Source: Lasiodiplodia sp. COLG20 | Lineage: Eukaryota; Ascomycota; Dothideomycetes; Botryosphaeriales; Botryosphaeriaceae | Reading direction: 5' to 3' | Assembly (NCBI GenBank): GCA_009801085.1 | Contig: VNWV01000003.1 | Location: 3,348,001 to 3,412,000 of the forward strand | Length of the DNA stretch: 64,000 nucleotides | Part shown: positions 32,424 through 44,113 of the stretch, in pieces | Position numbering within the stretch: position 1 is the first letter of the stretch | How the letters are laid out: every line of letters begins with the position of its first letter | Program-made: the position numbers and the translations under genes | Notes under the pieces: generated by a model | What the model saw: the letters and a program-made list of their open reading frames with translations, nothing else | What the model was told of the DNA's origin: nothing | Database searches by the model: none

Positions 32424-35150
32424 TTAGTTCCCTGACTGCTGGTCCTCCGACTCGCCCTCCCAGTACCAGTTAGCAGGATTGTATGGGAATTTACGCACAA
32501 CAAACCCTCCGGTGTACTCCTCAACGCCCGAACGCGCCGCCGTGAGATTGAACATGCCCTTGGGCTCATCGTCCTCACCGTTCTCACCGTCTCCTCCCTC
32601 ACCACCGAACCATGTGACATGCGCCTCGCCGCCGCTGCCGTGGTTGATGCGCACCTGCTGGCGCGAGGCGCGCGAGGCGTCGCCAGACGTCAGATAGTTC
32701 TGCGGCGCGATGGTCAGGCCGGCCTGGGCGAGGGTGGCGACGGTGTTGGGCAGGTCGGCCGTGTCGGGCACGTGGTGCATGCCCAGGTTGAAGTACAGCA
32801 CCAGGTCCTGCTGGTCCAGCGACTCGCCGTCGGCGAAGAAGCGCGCGAAGTCGACCAGCGGCGCGTACGGGTCCAGCATGTTCAGCCCCGACGCGCTGCG
32901 CGGCTCCGTGTCCTTCTGCCGCACCGCGTACAGCGGGTGCGAGGCCCAGCCGACTGAGGGCCCGAGGTTGGACGAGTTGGGGTTGGTGAGGTGGATGGAG
33001 CTGCCGGTTGCTGGTTTGGGGGAGAGGGTGGATAGCGCGTTAGCTATGTGTTGGAAGATGGGGAGAGGGATGGTTGGGCGGACTTACTGGGGACGACCTT
33101 CCAGCCGGGATACTCGCCGTAGGCATTTTTGGCGTCTTTGTTGACGACGGAATAAACGGCTGCGCCGTTGAGCGACCAGTGGATCTTGGACTCGGTTTCG
33201 CTAGTGATGAAGGATTTTTCGAGTTTCATCGTGTTGCGTGTGCCGCTGGACCATGGATAACTGCTGCGGTTAGCCAGGGGTCTCAAACCTAGGGAATCGT
33301 ACTGACGTTTCTGCGACAGGAACGAACTCTGTCTTCATCAAGCTATTCGCTGTACCTTTGACATCCAAATCAAGCTTGAAATTTAATACATGATCATGCA
33401 TCGATCCTGAGAGAGCATCGTGGATTTTGAAGCCGTAGTCGCCGTTGTGAGCCCAGAAGGCGCTCTGGATATACCCGGAGGCCCGAACCAGAACCTGGAT
33501 GGAGCCATCCAGGTAGAATTCGTAAGTGAACTGGTAATCGTAGTTTCCGACAGAGCATACGGTGCGAACAACGAACATGACATTCTTCGTTATGCTGACA
33601 TATTTTGCGGTTGAATGACGCTGAATCGGAGAATCGCGCTGAAACTCAAACAAGCAGATGCTGTTTGGGTGCCAGTGTGTAGTCTCTCTTGTGTAGAAAG
33701 AGGTATTGAGATAAGTCGAGTAAGACGGACAGTCGTATCCGTTCACCAGCTCAAATGCATACGGCCCAAAGCCGTAATACGAGTCAAGATATGACGTTCC
33801 GGACTGATAAGGATCTGACGATGCGTAATGTGCGAGGGCTTCCTGCAGCCCAAGCTCATAGATGATCCTCTCGCCCTTGAATCGGATGTCATAAAGACTT
33901 AGACCACCGTCTCGGCTGAAGGAAATGAAGAAGGAAAAGTCCACTTGATCATGTCAGCCTGTGAAGCGTTGTTGTCAGAGAGGTACTTACTCCATTCGAC
34001 GTATTGCTGGTCGACATCAACTCCATAACGTGGATTATCTGGTTTAATTGCCATCGGTGGGTTATACTGATCCAGAGGGAGGTCTTCGCCCCGCCTGTCG
34101 GTGGTTCCCCATGTGCCGTCAGTTTCGTACGGAACGGGAACAACTTTCCCACTTTTCCAAGAATTTTGGAAGGCTTCTGTAGAGTTGAAGAAGATTCCAT
34201 CTAAATCCACGTTAGCCACGGAGCTACTAAGTGTGGAATGATAGCACGAGCACATTGCAAGGAGATTCAGTCTTACCATAGTACCAGCCTAGGGTGCTCC
34301 AGCCTTTGGGATCTCGTCCGGTGATATTTAGCTTGAAGTAGAGGCCCTGAGGAAGAAGCGTGCCGTCGTCAAACTCCAGGGAAGGGTTCCTCCAGTACTG
34401 ATACCAAGCAACGATGTCCCCATTCTCTCTCCACAAAGGTTCGATTCTCGTAGCACTCAGTGAGTCGTTCCCATTTGTTGCGTTCAGAAGGTCTTGTAAG
34501 ATAGGAGCAACGTCGGCTTCAAGCTGATGGATGAAGTCATCAACCTTGTCTCCATCCGCATCGTAAACACGTTGGATGGGGTTCTGCTTGTTGTACACGA
34601 AAGTAAGGGGCTGCCAGTCAGTGGAATTATCGACAGGCAACGGTCCGACCAAGTAGTCCTCGTAATACGGCTGGTCTGTAGCGGCAAACTTAATAGTTGC
34701 CCTAGCATATCGCTTCGGCAGTGCTGCTTTTTGGCCATTAAGGAAAGGCAAGGCAACAGATTTGTTCGGTGGTAGAGTCTCAACTCCAACGATGGTGTTG
34801 TCCCAGCTATAGCTGGTCGTCAGCATTTTCGGAGTTCCACGGTCAGGATTGATGTACCTTGTTGCGTTCTCCGCAGCTGTCAGATTGAGCTTTGGCTGGT
34901 CATGGAGGAATTGAGTAACGCTGACGGCTTCAGGGTCACTTAATGGTAGGAATACGTTTCGGTATGGTGAGGTGATGGGAACGTAGGTGAGCGACTTGTT
35001 ATCAACATCCCGGCGATGGGTTGTGCTCTTCTCTTTTGGAAATGTATGGTCTTTGGGCCATGGAGACTCAAGTCGAGAACTGGAAGAGGCGTTACAAGAG
35101 GTGATGAACAGTAATGTAGCAAAAGCCGCAGTAAAGAAACCAGACCTCAT
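32424..35150 (-). CDS. Secreted copper amine oxidase
   Basis: Five exons (35150-34277, 34200-33991, 33943-33307, 33260-33088, 33010-32424), all introns GT-AG of 46-77 bp, encode 826 residues. The N-terminus (MRSGFFTAAFATLLFITSC) is a signal peptide, so the enzyme is probably extracellular or cell-wall bound. The topaquinone site is VGNYDYQF, with the modified Tyr at about 496. The probable catalytic Asp is in SYLDSYYG (about 415). Copper ligands are HDH (MHDHVLNFKLDLDV) and the C-terminal His in MHHVPDTADLPNT. The joins rebuild GWYY/DGIFFN, VEW/MDFSF and VAET/YPWSSGT. The enzyme oxidises primary amines to aldehyde, ammonia and hydrogen peroxide. Many NxS/T glycosylation sites are present. Confidence 0.95.
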
Positions 35151-36243
35151 CTTGCTCGCGGCTCTCGAGTTGGCAGTTTTTGGGAGCTCCAGGGGCGAAG
35201 TTATGATTTTAAGTCTGTAAGAAAGGCAGCAGAGTCCTCATTCTGCCTTGGCTTGCTATCTGCATTTCCGGTGGCTGGTTCAGGTATATTCCGTCTGATG
35301 CGGCGTGGGCTGCAGATGGTGACCCGACAATTTGCGGACACGTACTTTTCGTGAGTAACACATAGCTCTGCATATGCGTTTACGTGATGCTGTCCTGATC
35401 AGGGGGTCGCTTCGGGTGGTCGCTCACGGATTGAAGTGTTGGATAAGGCGAGTACCTGGACTTATGTTCGTAAACTCGACGAACATGGCTAGTTCTACCA
35501 CCGAAATATGCCCATTGTTTAGACGAATTGGGGTGAAGCCTCGTTGGAATCAAAGCCCCGTGGCAAGCTTTTTGGCGTGTAAGCACTAAGACAGTGTACA
35601 GATCACAAGTACATCAGCCACGAGTGCACGGCAGGTCAACCACGTATCACGTCGTTCCCAGCCTCATTGAGGGTGCATGCATCGTGCCGTGCCGTGTTGC
35701 TCGCGGATGGATTGAGGCTCAAGCAAGACGTACCACCAGCCCTCACCGCCGGCCGAGGTTCTCCCCGGGTGGTAGGCTGGGGAGTGTTTGGCTATTTGGT
35801 GGGTTGGTCTCAGACACGCATGGGCCTTGGCGCATAGCTTCGCAGAAATCTTGTTTTTCGTCTTGCAGCAGGCTGTGTTACAGGCGGGCGAGGATATAGG
35901 CGCATTGCTAATGGGCAATTGTTCCTACAGTCCTTCGTATAGAGCCAGATTGCAGCGGCCCCACTATTGCACGCAAAAGCCGGCCGTGCTTACTGGAGGG
36001 CGCCGGATTTGCCACCGTGGTTAAATTATTGCATGAACTCAGATCATCTGCACTGCCTGATGGGGACTAGCGCAACCACATTCCCCCGCAACACACGATG
36101 ATCCAGGGGTCTAGGCTAGACCACCTTCAGCTCGCCTCCTGCAACTTGCACACTACATACACTCGCACATTTATCCCACCACCCTGGATCGGTTTCTGCA
36201 AGCGACCACAGGCCATTGACCCGACGACTGTACCCGGACCAGG
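35151..36243. other. Intergenic 1.1 kb
   Basis: This is the upstream region of the amine oxidase and of the divergent protease-like ORF. No motif-bearing frame or MITE was found. Confidence 0.5.
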
Positions 36244-36993
36244 ATGCCCAACACGGAATTCAGACTGAACCACAACGCGTGGGTGCTGCTGTCAGCTGAC
36301 AGCGGCTACTCGATGTGCAACGACCTCAGCCGGTTCACCAGCCTGCGGGCCATCAAGCCGCTGCAGACGTCGGACGTGTCACGGCGGCTGAAGTTCGCCT
36401 ACGCCATCGGCGACGTCAAGCTCAAGATCAAGACCATCGGCGACGAGACGGGCGAGCTGGTGCTGCGCGGCGTGCTGTACGTGCCCGACCTGGTCTACAA
36501 CATCATCACCGGCAGCGCCATCATCGGCATCGGCGCCCCCTTCGAGGAGGGCGCCATCGAAACCACCCAGGGCGGCCAGATGGTCTCGGACCGCGACAAG
36601 GTGCAGCGCATCCTGTTTCCCTCGAGCCAGGAGCGCTCCAGCGGCCTGTCCTACCTGCAGCTGGCCGACGAGTACTCGGCCCTGTGGCCGGAGGACACGC
36701 CGACCGAGGGCCGCCCGCTGCTGCTCTCGCTGACCGTCTCGGCGCGCGGCAACCCCGTCTTCAAGGGGGCCACTTTTCTGCGCCAGGACGAGCTGGGCAT
36801 CACCACCGTCCTCAATGGCGGCGGCCTCAGCGATGCGTGGAGGAGAAACGGCGCATTGTCGCCCGTGTCGCCGTCGAGCGAGAAGGACATGTTTGGCACG
36901 GCTGCGCTAGTGAATCAGCTGTGGAACAAGCATGCCGCTTTGGAGGCCGAGGTCGCAAGTCTCCGCGAGAAGGTGGACGGCATGAAAAAGTAA
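36244..36993 (+). CDS. Lone Ty1/copia-type retroprotease-like protein
   Basis: Single exon, 249 residues. Residues 13-90 resemble the aspartyl protease of Ty1/copia Gag-Pol: a W then SADSGYSMCNDLSRFTSL corresponds to the copia pattern W-DSG-H-NDRSLFTS, and ELVLRGVLYVPDLVYNIITG matches the LxNVLYVPxLxxNLIS strand block. The DSG triad is kept. There is no zinc knuckle, integrase or reverse transcriptase on either side, no LTR was seen, and the frame is intact and GC-rich. Two features not expected of a fragment are a 90-residue C-terminal domain with SLTVSARGNPVFKG and a terminal coiled coil (LEAEVASLREKVDGM). This suggests a host gene derived from a retroelement. Protease activity is unproven. 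Confidence 0.65.
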   Translation: MPNTEFRLNHNAWVLLSADSGYSMCNDLSRFTSLRAIKPLQTSDVSRRLKFAYAIGDVKLKIKTIGDETGELVLRGVLYVPDLVYNIITGSAIIGIGAPFEEGAIETTQGGQMVSDRDKVQRILFPSSQERSSGLSYLQLADEYSALWPEDTPTEGRPLLLSLTVSARGNPVFKGATFLRQDELGITTVLNGGGLSDAWRRNGALSPVSPSSEKDMFGTAALVNQLWNKHAALEAEVASLREKVDGMKK

Positions 36994-37321
36994 ATATGCG
37001 TGTGTTAAAAGGTGAGCATCTAGCACATAGACCCTGTAGCCGAAACCACTAACGTTCGCGTAGGCGGTAAAAACAGCGACGCTTCGGTTTGGCAGTCGTT
37101 GGCGCTGGCATTTGGAACTTCTGGTCAAGGCATGCATGGTCAGGCGGCGTTACCCATGCAATTTCAGATACCCCCGAGGATATACACACACGGTAGACAA
37201 ATCTTCCTTTAACATGTATTTGTACGTAATCGCGATCGACTTTGTTTTATTAAACGCCAGGGAATGGCCTTTCCTTTACTTGGTACCAGATATCGAATCA
37301 TCTGAGTAATTTCTAACATTA

Positions 37322-37408
37322 CGTGGGTACTTGAAGCTATCATCCGGACGTAGATGTACATTTAATAATTCGACATTTCCGTCCGGATGATAGCTTCAGC
37401 TGCCCACG
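37322..37408. mobile_element. Palindromic MITE, copy 5 (solo 87 bp core)
   Basis: The element begins CGTGGGTACTTGAAGCTATC and ends GATAGCTTCAGCTGCCCACG, with TA immediately on both sides. No outer CAG...CTG repeats are present. The arms pair over about 34 bp with few mismatches around an AT-rich loop. It ends 22 bp beyond the aldo-keto reductase stop codon, so it may lie in that transcript's 3' untranslated region. Confidence 0.88.
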
Positions 37409-37430
37409 TAAGTCGGGTGCCTTTGCTTGA

Positions 37431-38899
37431 TCAGAGCTTCCGGGGCTTGATGGGCTGCCAAGATGTCAGTCTTCTGCAAAGTCTATTTTCGTAAATTAGT
37501 GGGACTCACCTCTGGCTTCGGAACAGTATCGATATGAGCACAAGCCTTGACGAGACCGATATCACCGGTTCCCATCCTGTTGTGGTACTTGGCGGCGTCG
37601 CCGAACTCAAACAGGAAGTTCATGGGGAAGCCGACGTCGAAGGGCTCGGCCGCCTCGATCTCCTCAATCTCCTGGGGCGAGAGCTCGATGCTCAGGGCGT
37701 CGATGTTGCCCTTGAGGTGGTTGATGTTGCGGCCGCCGACGATGGGGAAGACGTAGGGCGACTTGTGCATGACGTAGGCCAGCGCGATGGCGGTGCGGTG
37801 CACCCCGCGCGGCTTGGCCAGCTTATCGAGTGCTGCAGCAACCTTCTTGTCCTTCTCGCGCGGCGGGAACATCTTGCGGCCTTCTTCCTGCGCTGCCAGC
37901 TCTTCTTCCGTCTTGAACAGACCGCCGCCCAGCGCGTTCCACGGCGCCAGCGCCATCCCTTGCTGCTGCACCATCGGGATGATGTCGCGCTCGAAGTCGC
38001 GGTCAGCTGCGCTCCACTTGCCCTGGTACACGCTGAAAGGCGTGAGCGCGTGGTCCCGCGCGTACTGGTTCGCCATCGAGACGACCCAGGCCGGCGTGTC
38101 GCTGATGCCCAGGTAGAGGATCTTGCCTGCGGCGACGAGGTGGTGCAGAGACTGCATCAGCTCTGGGATCGAGGTGGAGAAGTCCCACCAATGGACGTAG
38201 AGCTGCGAGCTAGTCAGCCTTTGACTTTGTCATGAACTCCCTTTGTTGACAGAGCCCTTAACGTAGAGGGATTGGATGGAAAACAACCCCCTGGCCGTAG
38301 CGCTGCTTCTGCATCCGCTTCTCAACAACATCAGCCAACCCGAAACTTACCAGATCAATATAGCTCGTCTTGAGTTTCCTCAAGCTAGCTTCCGTCGACA
38401 CTCTCAAGCTCTTGCTGTGGTTGCCCTGGAAGTTGCTGTTGATCTTCTCACCGCCCTTGCCAGAGGGGAAGAAGGTGGTGAACTTGGTGGCGAGAACGAT
38501 CTGGTCACGGTTCTTGCGTTCCTCCATCCAATCGCCGAGCCACTCCTCACTCTCCTCACCCTGGTCTGCATTGGGAAATTAGCTCTGCAATCCCAAAGAG
38601 ATTGGGGGATGATGCTTTACAGTTGTTGGCCGTGTCGATGAAGTTGCCTCCACTCTCGAAGAAAAAGTCGAGAATCTCGTAGGTGGTCTTCTTGTCGCAT
38701 TTCCCCATCATTGCTTCCCTGAGATAAGCTGGTATTAGCAATGGCTCAATTGGTAGTAATAAAAGGTACGGTACCAAGCGTTGCCGAAGTTCATAGCCCC
38801 GAGACAGAGGGGGGAAACCCTCACGCCCGCAGAGGGCGACAGAATGCGGTGATAACCGAGAGCCGTCTTCGGCGCGGGGGCTCCAGGAAACGGCGGCAT
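37431..38899 (-). CDS. Aldo-keto reductase (aryl-alcohol dehydrogenase/NorB-like)
   Basis: Five exons (38899-38775, 38718-38621, 38565-38351, 38202-37510, 37454-37431) encode 384 residues. All introns are GT-AG; the last exon adds only PIKPRKL. The joins rebuild [38 protein letters not shown] and [25 protein letters not shown] catalytic residues are visible: Asp in FIDTANN, the Tyr of YQGEES, Lys in ATKFTTFF and His in LYVHWWD. The C-terminal cofactor region has [15 protein letters not shown]. This subgroup reduces aryl or other aldehydes with NADPH in the cytosol and includes NorA/NorB-like proteins of aflatoxin-type clusters. No polyketide synthase lies in this window, so a cluster role is not supported. 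Confidence 0.93.
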
Positions 38900-39625
38900 G
38901 TTGAAGGGTTATTGGGAGTTTTAATGGGTTGATGTGGAAGATGTGGCGGATGATGCTTCTCTGAGAGGGGTCTAAAGAAGCTCTTAAATACCATGACGTT
39001 CGTACACCACGGTACCCATGGCCTATGCTCCTGACGGGGTTAAGAGCTTCAACTCCGCTATAACTGCGTGCGTCCGCCCGGTTGTGACCTGACTAGTGCA
39101 GGCATCGGCCGAGGGTAATTGTCGGCGGAATTCAATTGAGAGTTTAACACTGGGAACATTTGAGGAGAAGGTGAAGATATGCAGAGTCAAAGCCGACATA
39201 TGGCGACTCTTGACTCTCCGAAACTTCTCGAAATCAGTATTCGTTAAATGTTTCCTTTTGCTGTTGCGGTTGCTATCTCCAATCGACCCCGCATTGTGGG
39301 CTTCTCGATGATGTTGTACTAGTGGGTACTGTTATTGAAAAAAGTAAAGCTAAAGCCTAATCCCAGCTGGCTGGTAAGACTGACGCAATCATCGGAGTTA
39401 GCTAATTCACATGTCTGCAAAATGTCTGCGGACATTTCGCAGACTTTTCGCAAAATATATTTAGCTATGTATCTTCTCGCTTAGCTTAAACAGGCATGCA
39501 CAAAGCATATCACGAATGTCTGCACATCAAAAGCTTGTATTGAATATTTACACAAAATCTGCAATCGACTCTTGTCAAAACGATAGTTATGCACATGAAG
39601 CGAAAGTCCTCTCCATATCCGTTGC
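38900..39625. other. Intergenic 0.7 kb
   Basis: This is the upstream region of the reductase and the 3' region of the GH5 gene. A short inverted match of TGTCTGC/GCAGAC and TTTCGC motifs occurs around 39415-39455. No gene was found. Confidence 0.5.
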
Positions 39626-40686
39626 TTAAGCATACTGAGCGAGCGTGTCGGCGTAGTAGGAGTAGGAAGTGCCACTCGGAGGCTCGATGCTGTACATGTA
39701 GTCGCCCCAGTATTTCTTTCGTCAGCTAGGCACTTCTCAAGGGGGATGGGGAGACTTATCCATGGTCCGGCAGCCCACCACAGGTGGCCGGTCCAGACGT
39801 CGCTGTTGTCCTTGAGGTACTGGAGGCCGTCCTTGATGGCAGCCATGCACTGGTCGTTGGGGCCGGCGGCGAACTCGCCGAGCAGGCCCTTGTTGCCGGT
39901 CTCGCGCAGCCATTCGGTGGCGGCCTGGAGGCGCTCGCTGAAGATGGTGGCGCTGACGCACTCCTCGTGGGTGCCGCTGCCGTCGACGTCGAGGTACTGG
40001 TGCATCTGGAAGACGAGCTTGGACGTGTCGTTGGTGGCCGGGTCGGTCAGGGCGCCCATGGTGTCGGCGTTGCCCGACGACACCCAGGTCCAGGCGCCGG
40101 TCCAGCTGTTGCCCTCGGGCGTGATGTACTGCGTCGTGGCGCCGGCCTCGCGGATGCCGTCGATGGCGGCCTGGTTGAGCTGCACCACCAGGTCCTGGTC
40201 CATGTCGTGGAACTCGTTGTTGGTGTCGAAGACGACGAGCTCGTTGTCGGCAAAGGGCGCCGCCACCGTCTTCCACCACTGCTTGAAGCCGGCCGTGTCG
40301 GTGATGATGTTGCCGTAGTAGCGGCCGTAGTTGTGCGGCTGGATCATGGCGTACGCGCCCTTGCCCGTGATGTACTCGATGTTGCTCGTCAGGTTGCCCA
40401 TGTAGTTGGCGTCCAGCTCGCCCGTCAGCTGGTCGGGGATCAGCCGCTCCATGGCGAAGTTGAGGCGGAACATGTTCATGCCCTTCTCGATGAACGTGTC
40501 GACGGTCGCCATGTCGTACCAGATGTAGTCCTTGTTGTAGAGACCGGGGAAGATGCCATCGCCGAACTCAGCACCGCTCTCGTTGATGCCGAACCATTGG
40601 AACTTGCCGTCCTGACGCCGCTGCTTGGCCGGTGCCGCCAGAGCCAGGGCAGCCGTGCCCGCGAGCAGACTGATTGAGGCGCGCAT
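39626..40686 (-). CDS. Secreted GH5 endo-glucanase with AT-AC intron
   Basis: Exons 40686-39760 and 39709-39626 encode 336 residues. The signal peptide MRASISLLAGTAALALAAPA is followed by a dibasic site. The GH5 fold motifs are GINESGAEFG, FRLNFAMERL, HNYGRYYG, the acid/base Glu in DTNNEFHD (E158) and the nucleophile Glu in LLGEFAAG (E271), then GHLWWAAGPW. Such enzymes cut beta-1,4-glucans outside the cell. The only join that continues the conserved end, AGPW/WGDYMYSIEPPSGTSY, removes 50 bp that start ATAAGT and end AC. No GT-AG pair nearby keeps the frame open. The start at 40686 was chosen because the signal peptide begins there. Confidence 0.88.
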
Positions 40687-41960
40687 GTTTTTGTTGCTGA
40701 ACGAAAGAGTGGAGGCAAGCCAGGAAATGAAAGGAGAGACTGGCGATGTGGACTGCAATCGAAGAGCAAAACGAATGTATATATACTTTGCAAGGAAAGT
40801 TGGAGAGACGTCAGTTGTTCGCTACTCTCGTTTGCGTCACGGCGAAACAACTCCGCATCGTGTGCGTTGTTCCAGCGGAAACCAGGCCCGGGATGCTTAA
40901 GGAAATATCTGGGGCTGTATGATCGCCACGCTTCTTTTTTTCCGGATTCATCACCCCATCATTACTCCGACCCTTTCAATTCTCAAAAAGCAGCAGTCCC
41001 TATCGAGCCAGTGCTTCCGAAAGATGCGTCTCAAGCAGTGAGCGAGGCATCGTCCTGGAAGGCCTGCAATTTGGGCTTCAGCGGGTGCGACGTTGACATG
41101 ACAAAAAGGAGACGTCCATGAGTAGGAAGGAGACTTGGCAGAGTTCCTGCGTAAGGCTAAGCGCGGCGGCAAGACGGCCAGACGTTTTGAACAGATAGCC
41201 GAAAAAGCCAAGCGAAACAACGCCCAGCTCCAATCAGGAGGGGTTGAGCGTGAACGGAACTCGACGACCGGCTTCACAATCCGGAATAACCGCCGTGACT
41301 AACGGCACACCGGTCCGACGACGATGGGGGACAGGAGCAGTCGCATCCGTCTTGAGCGGGGTGAAGCAGCGCCAAGCGAGATGGAACAGGCCATTTCCCG
41401 TTCCTAGCATCGACGGATGGGTGATGGATGGAGCCAGAAGAGTTGAAACACGCCAGTCTCACGACATCACGTGGCTTGGCACGCACTAGCCACCCGGCAG
41501 AAGATGCCTACCATTATAAGCTGCTCCACAACAGTACGAGACTGACAGAACCGACTTCACTGTAGTCACGTGAATATAAACGTGGCTTTTTCGTCAGAAC
41601 TCTTCTCCAAGCTTCCACAATGCAGTATCACCAATCGAGAACAACTCTTACAAGAAATCCTGGTCACATACCTGCTGTGGTATAGTGCCAAGTTCTAGGA
41701 TAACTATCGGTAGATACGGTACTGAGACAGAGCGATAAGTTGTGCGATCAGGATACCTTGGTACTCGAGCGTTTGTGGAGAAACCCACTAATTTTCGGAA
41801 CAGCCACCTATGTCTATTGTGGCACCATTACTAAACCAAAGCTTTCTGACTATCCAATGCCGCAGTCAATTTTTTCTTTTGGATTTTGTTTCTTTGTTTT
41901 CTTAAAATTTCCCCCCTTTCTCCCTCTTGAGAGCTTACTTCATGCCCACGTGCGCATTAT
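40687..41960. other. Intergenic 1.3 kb with TATA-like element
   Basis: A TATATATAC stretch at about 40777-40786 lies roughly 95 bp upstream of the GH5 start, consistent with its core promoter. The remainder has no motif-bearing frame. A T-rich tract at 41868-41920 precedes the MFS stop codon. Confidence 0.55.
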
Positions 41961-44113
41961 TTAATGCACCTTGTTTCTATGGGCATACTCATCATTTTCA
42001 AGGTACACGTCAATCTTGGAAAAAGAAGGATCAAAGAGTCAGCACGCAGCGAATAAACAGAGCAGCAAAAAGGCCCATCACTCACCGTATTCGTCATCTT
42101 AGACTCAACGTCCTTGCACAGCAGACAGGCAATAATCGCAACGATGCCGAACCCCATGGACGACATGGCAACAATGAAAATGCCCTTGCAGTAGGCCTGC
42201 TTGAGCGCCTCCGACGCCGCCGCTACCACGGTGGGGGAAAAGGAGGTCGCGAGCTTTGACGTGCCGAGGGCGGAGAGCAGCTCTGTGGTCTGTGATTGAT
42301 CAAGGCCGGCCTTGAGCGCGGCGGGAACGACGAGCTTGGGCGTCCACTTGGTGACCTCGTTATTGAAGATGGTCTGATATACCGTCGTTGCGACTGTTTG
42401 GGTTGTCAGCTTCTGTTTCCATTTGTTTTTTCTCATTCCCTTTTCTTTTTCTTTTTTTTTTTAATGAACGGGGTGCCACCACTGGAATACTTACCCGCAC
42501 TTCCAGCAAACCGAAGCGAACCAGAGATACCGCCGCTGATGCCAAGGTCCTTGTGCTGCACGCCCAGCTGCGAGAGCATGATGCTCAGGGGGACGGCCCA
42601 GGCGAAGGCGGTCTGGGAGATGAACAAGAAGGCGCACATGGTGCCCATGTTGTACGGCGTGGCCAGGCCGAGCAGAGCGCCGAAGAGCACGACGATGAAG
42701 GTCGAGACGATCAGCTGCCACCGCCAATGGCGGATCTTGCTGCCGAACAAGAAGAGCCCCAACGCGCCCGAACAGATGGCAAGGCCCTGCGGCAGCGTGA
42801 GCACAGTGGCGTACACCCAGTCGGCGCCGCCGTTGGTGTAGAAGACGGTCGTCATGGTCGGCCACAGGATGCTGCTCGAGTAGTAGAACATGTTGGTGAT
42901 GGATAGGGCTAGCGCCGGTGCGGTGAAGTCGCGACCCCAGGACGCGGCGAAGATGCGCGTCGGCGCCAGCGGGTGGGGCGTCCCGCCGTACGTCTCCCAC
43001 AGCCCGAAGGCGATGAGGAAGGCGAAGCCGACGACCAGAGAGGCCACGACATATGCGGAGGAGGAGGCGTAGATGCCGGCCCACACGATGCCGATCAGGA
43101 CTGGCACGCAGCCGGCAGTGAAGAAGAAGATACCTGGTCGTGTTAGCGTGATGACTGAGAGAGCAGGACTTTTAACTCACCAAGGTAGTCAATCTTTTTC
43201 AGAGCTTGCATGAAAGGAAGGCCAGCTGGATGCGCTGGCGGGAAGTAGAGGAAAAGCAGTCCAAGGAAAGAGATAAACTGAAAGATGCCCGGTGCATACA
43301 GGTTCCATTCCCAATTGTTAAATTCATAACTGTACCTCGCAGTGATCGGCGCAATGAGAATAGTGAAGTAAACAGTGCCATCGGCGATGATGATTCCGAT
43401 ATGTCTCCACTTGTTGGGCAGAAGCTCCGGTAGTGCGAATGCCGCCATCTGCATGGGAGATCAGTACAATCACTTGCATGTGGGGGCCATGCAGGGCAAG
43501 CGAACCTGACAGAATCCACCACCGAATCCAGTGAGGGCCATCCCGGCGGTAATCATGTTGGGGTTTCCCGTTTGCTTGGAAGCCCCCGCAATCAGATGAC
43601 CGACCACGCAGAGCTTGCAGTACGTTAGCGCAGATCTTGCCAAAGTGAGAAGGGGGATTTACGAGATTGCCGCCCACGAGGAACCAGCGTCGGCCCAGGA
43701 TGTCAGTGTTTGCTCCTCCGATCATGAACGAGACAGTTACCGAAATCGTCCACGCCGGCACAAACCAGACGTAGGCATTGGGCTGCCCGAAGTCGGCCGA
43801 AACGAGAGTCCCGACGGCGGCGGCCGTCGGCACAGGCCAAAAACAAAGACCGTACCCAAACGACAGGAACTAAATGATGCGTTGTCAGTGATATAACGCC
43901 CCGGGACGTATTGCAAGCTCTTACGCAAACGACGATCCAAGTCTTGAATGTCACCACCGGCTCCAACTCAGAAGGCGTCGGGGTGGACTGGGGCGTCGAG
44001 CCTTCAACATCCTTCTCAGAGGAGTTAGCAAGAACTTTGCTTTCTTGTTCTATTCCCTTCTCGGAGGGGTTAGCCAGAACTTTTCTTTCTTGTTCTATTC
44101 CAGTGATCGCCAT
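41961..44113 (-). CDS. MFS efflux transporter (TRI12-like)
   Basis: Seven exons (44113-43925, 43869-43663, 43613-43506, 43448-43181, 43133-42495, 42393-42086, 42014-41961), all GT-AG, encode 590 residues. The joins give WIVVC/FLSFGYGLCFWPVP, FCQ/MAAFALPELLP, KKIDYLG/IFFFTAG and GSAG/VATTVYQ, with a last exon ending VYLENDEYAHRNKVH. About 14 membrane spans are visible, with GGANTDILGRRWF as the MFS signature loop. The pattern matches the fungal trichothecene-efflux (TRI12) or siderophore-like subgroup. Substrate is unknown. The hydrophilic N-terminus contains two tandem copies of GIEQERKVLANPSEK. Confidence 0.9.
44012..44101 (-). repeat. 45 bp coding tandem duplication
   Basis: Two adjacent 45 bp units encode GIEQERKVLANPSEK and GIEQESKVLANSSEK at the N-terminus of the MFS transporter. 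They differ at about five bases, so the duplication is fairly recent. Confidence 0.85.

Noticed and set aside
36315..37052. Long plus-strand frame overlapping the protease-like gene.
   Set aside because: It is the Arg/Pro/His-rich shadow expected from a GC-rich gene read one frame over.
38743..38756. GGCTCAATTGGTAG resembles the 5' D-arm of a tRNA.
   Set aside because: It lies within the first intron of the aldo-keto reductase gene, and no anticodon arm or T-arm follows in either direction.
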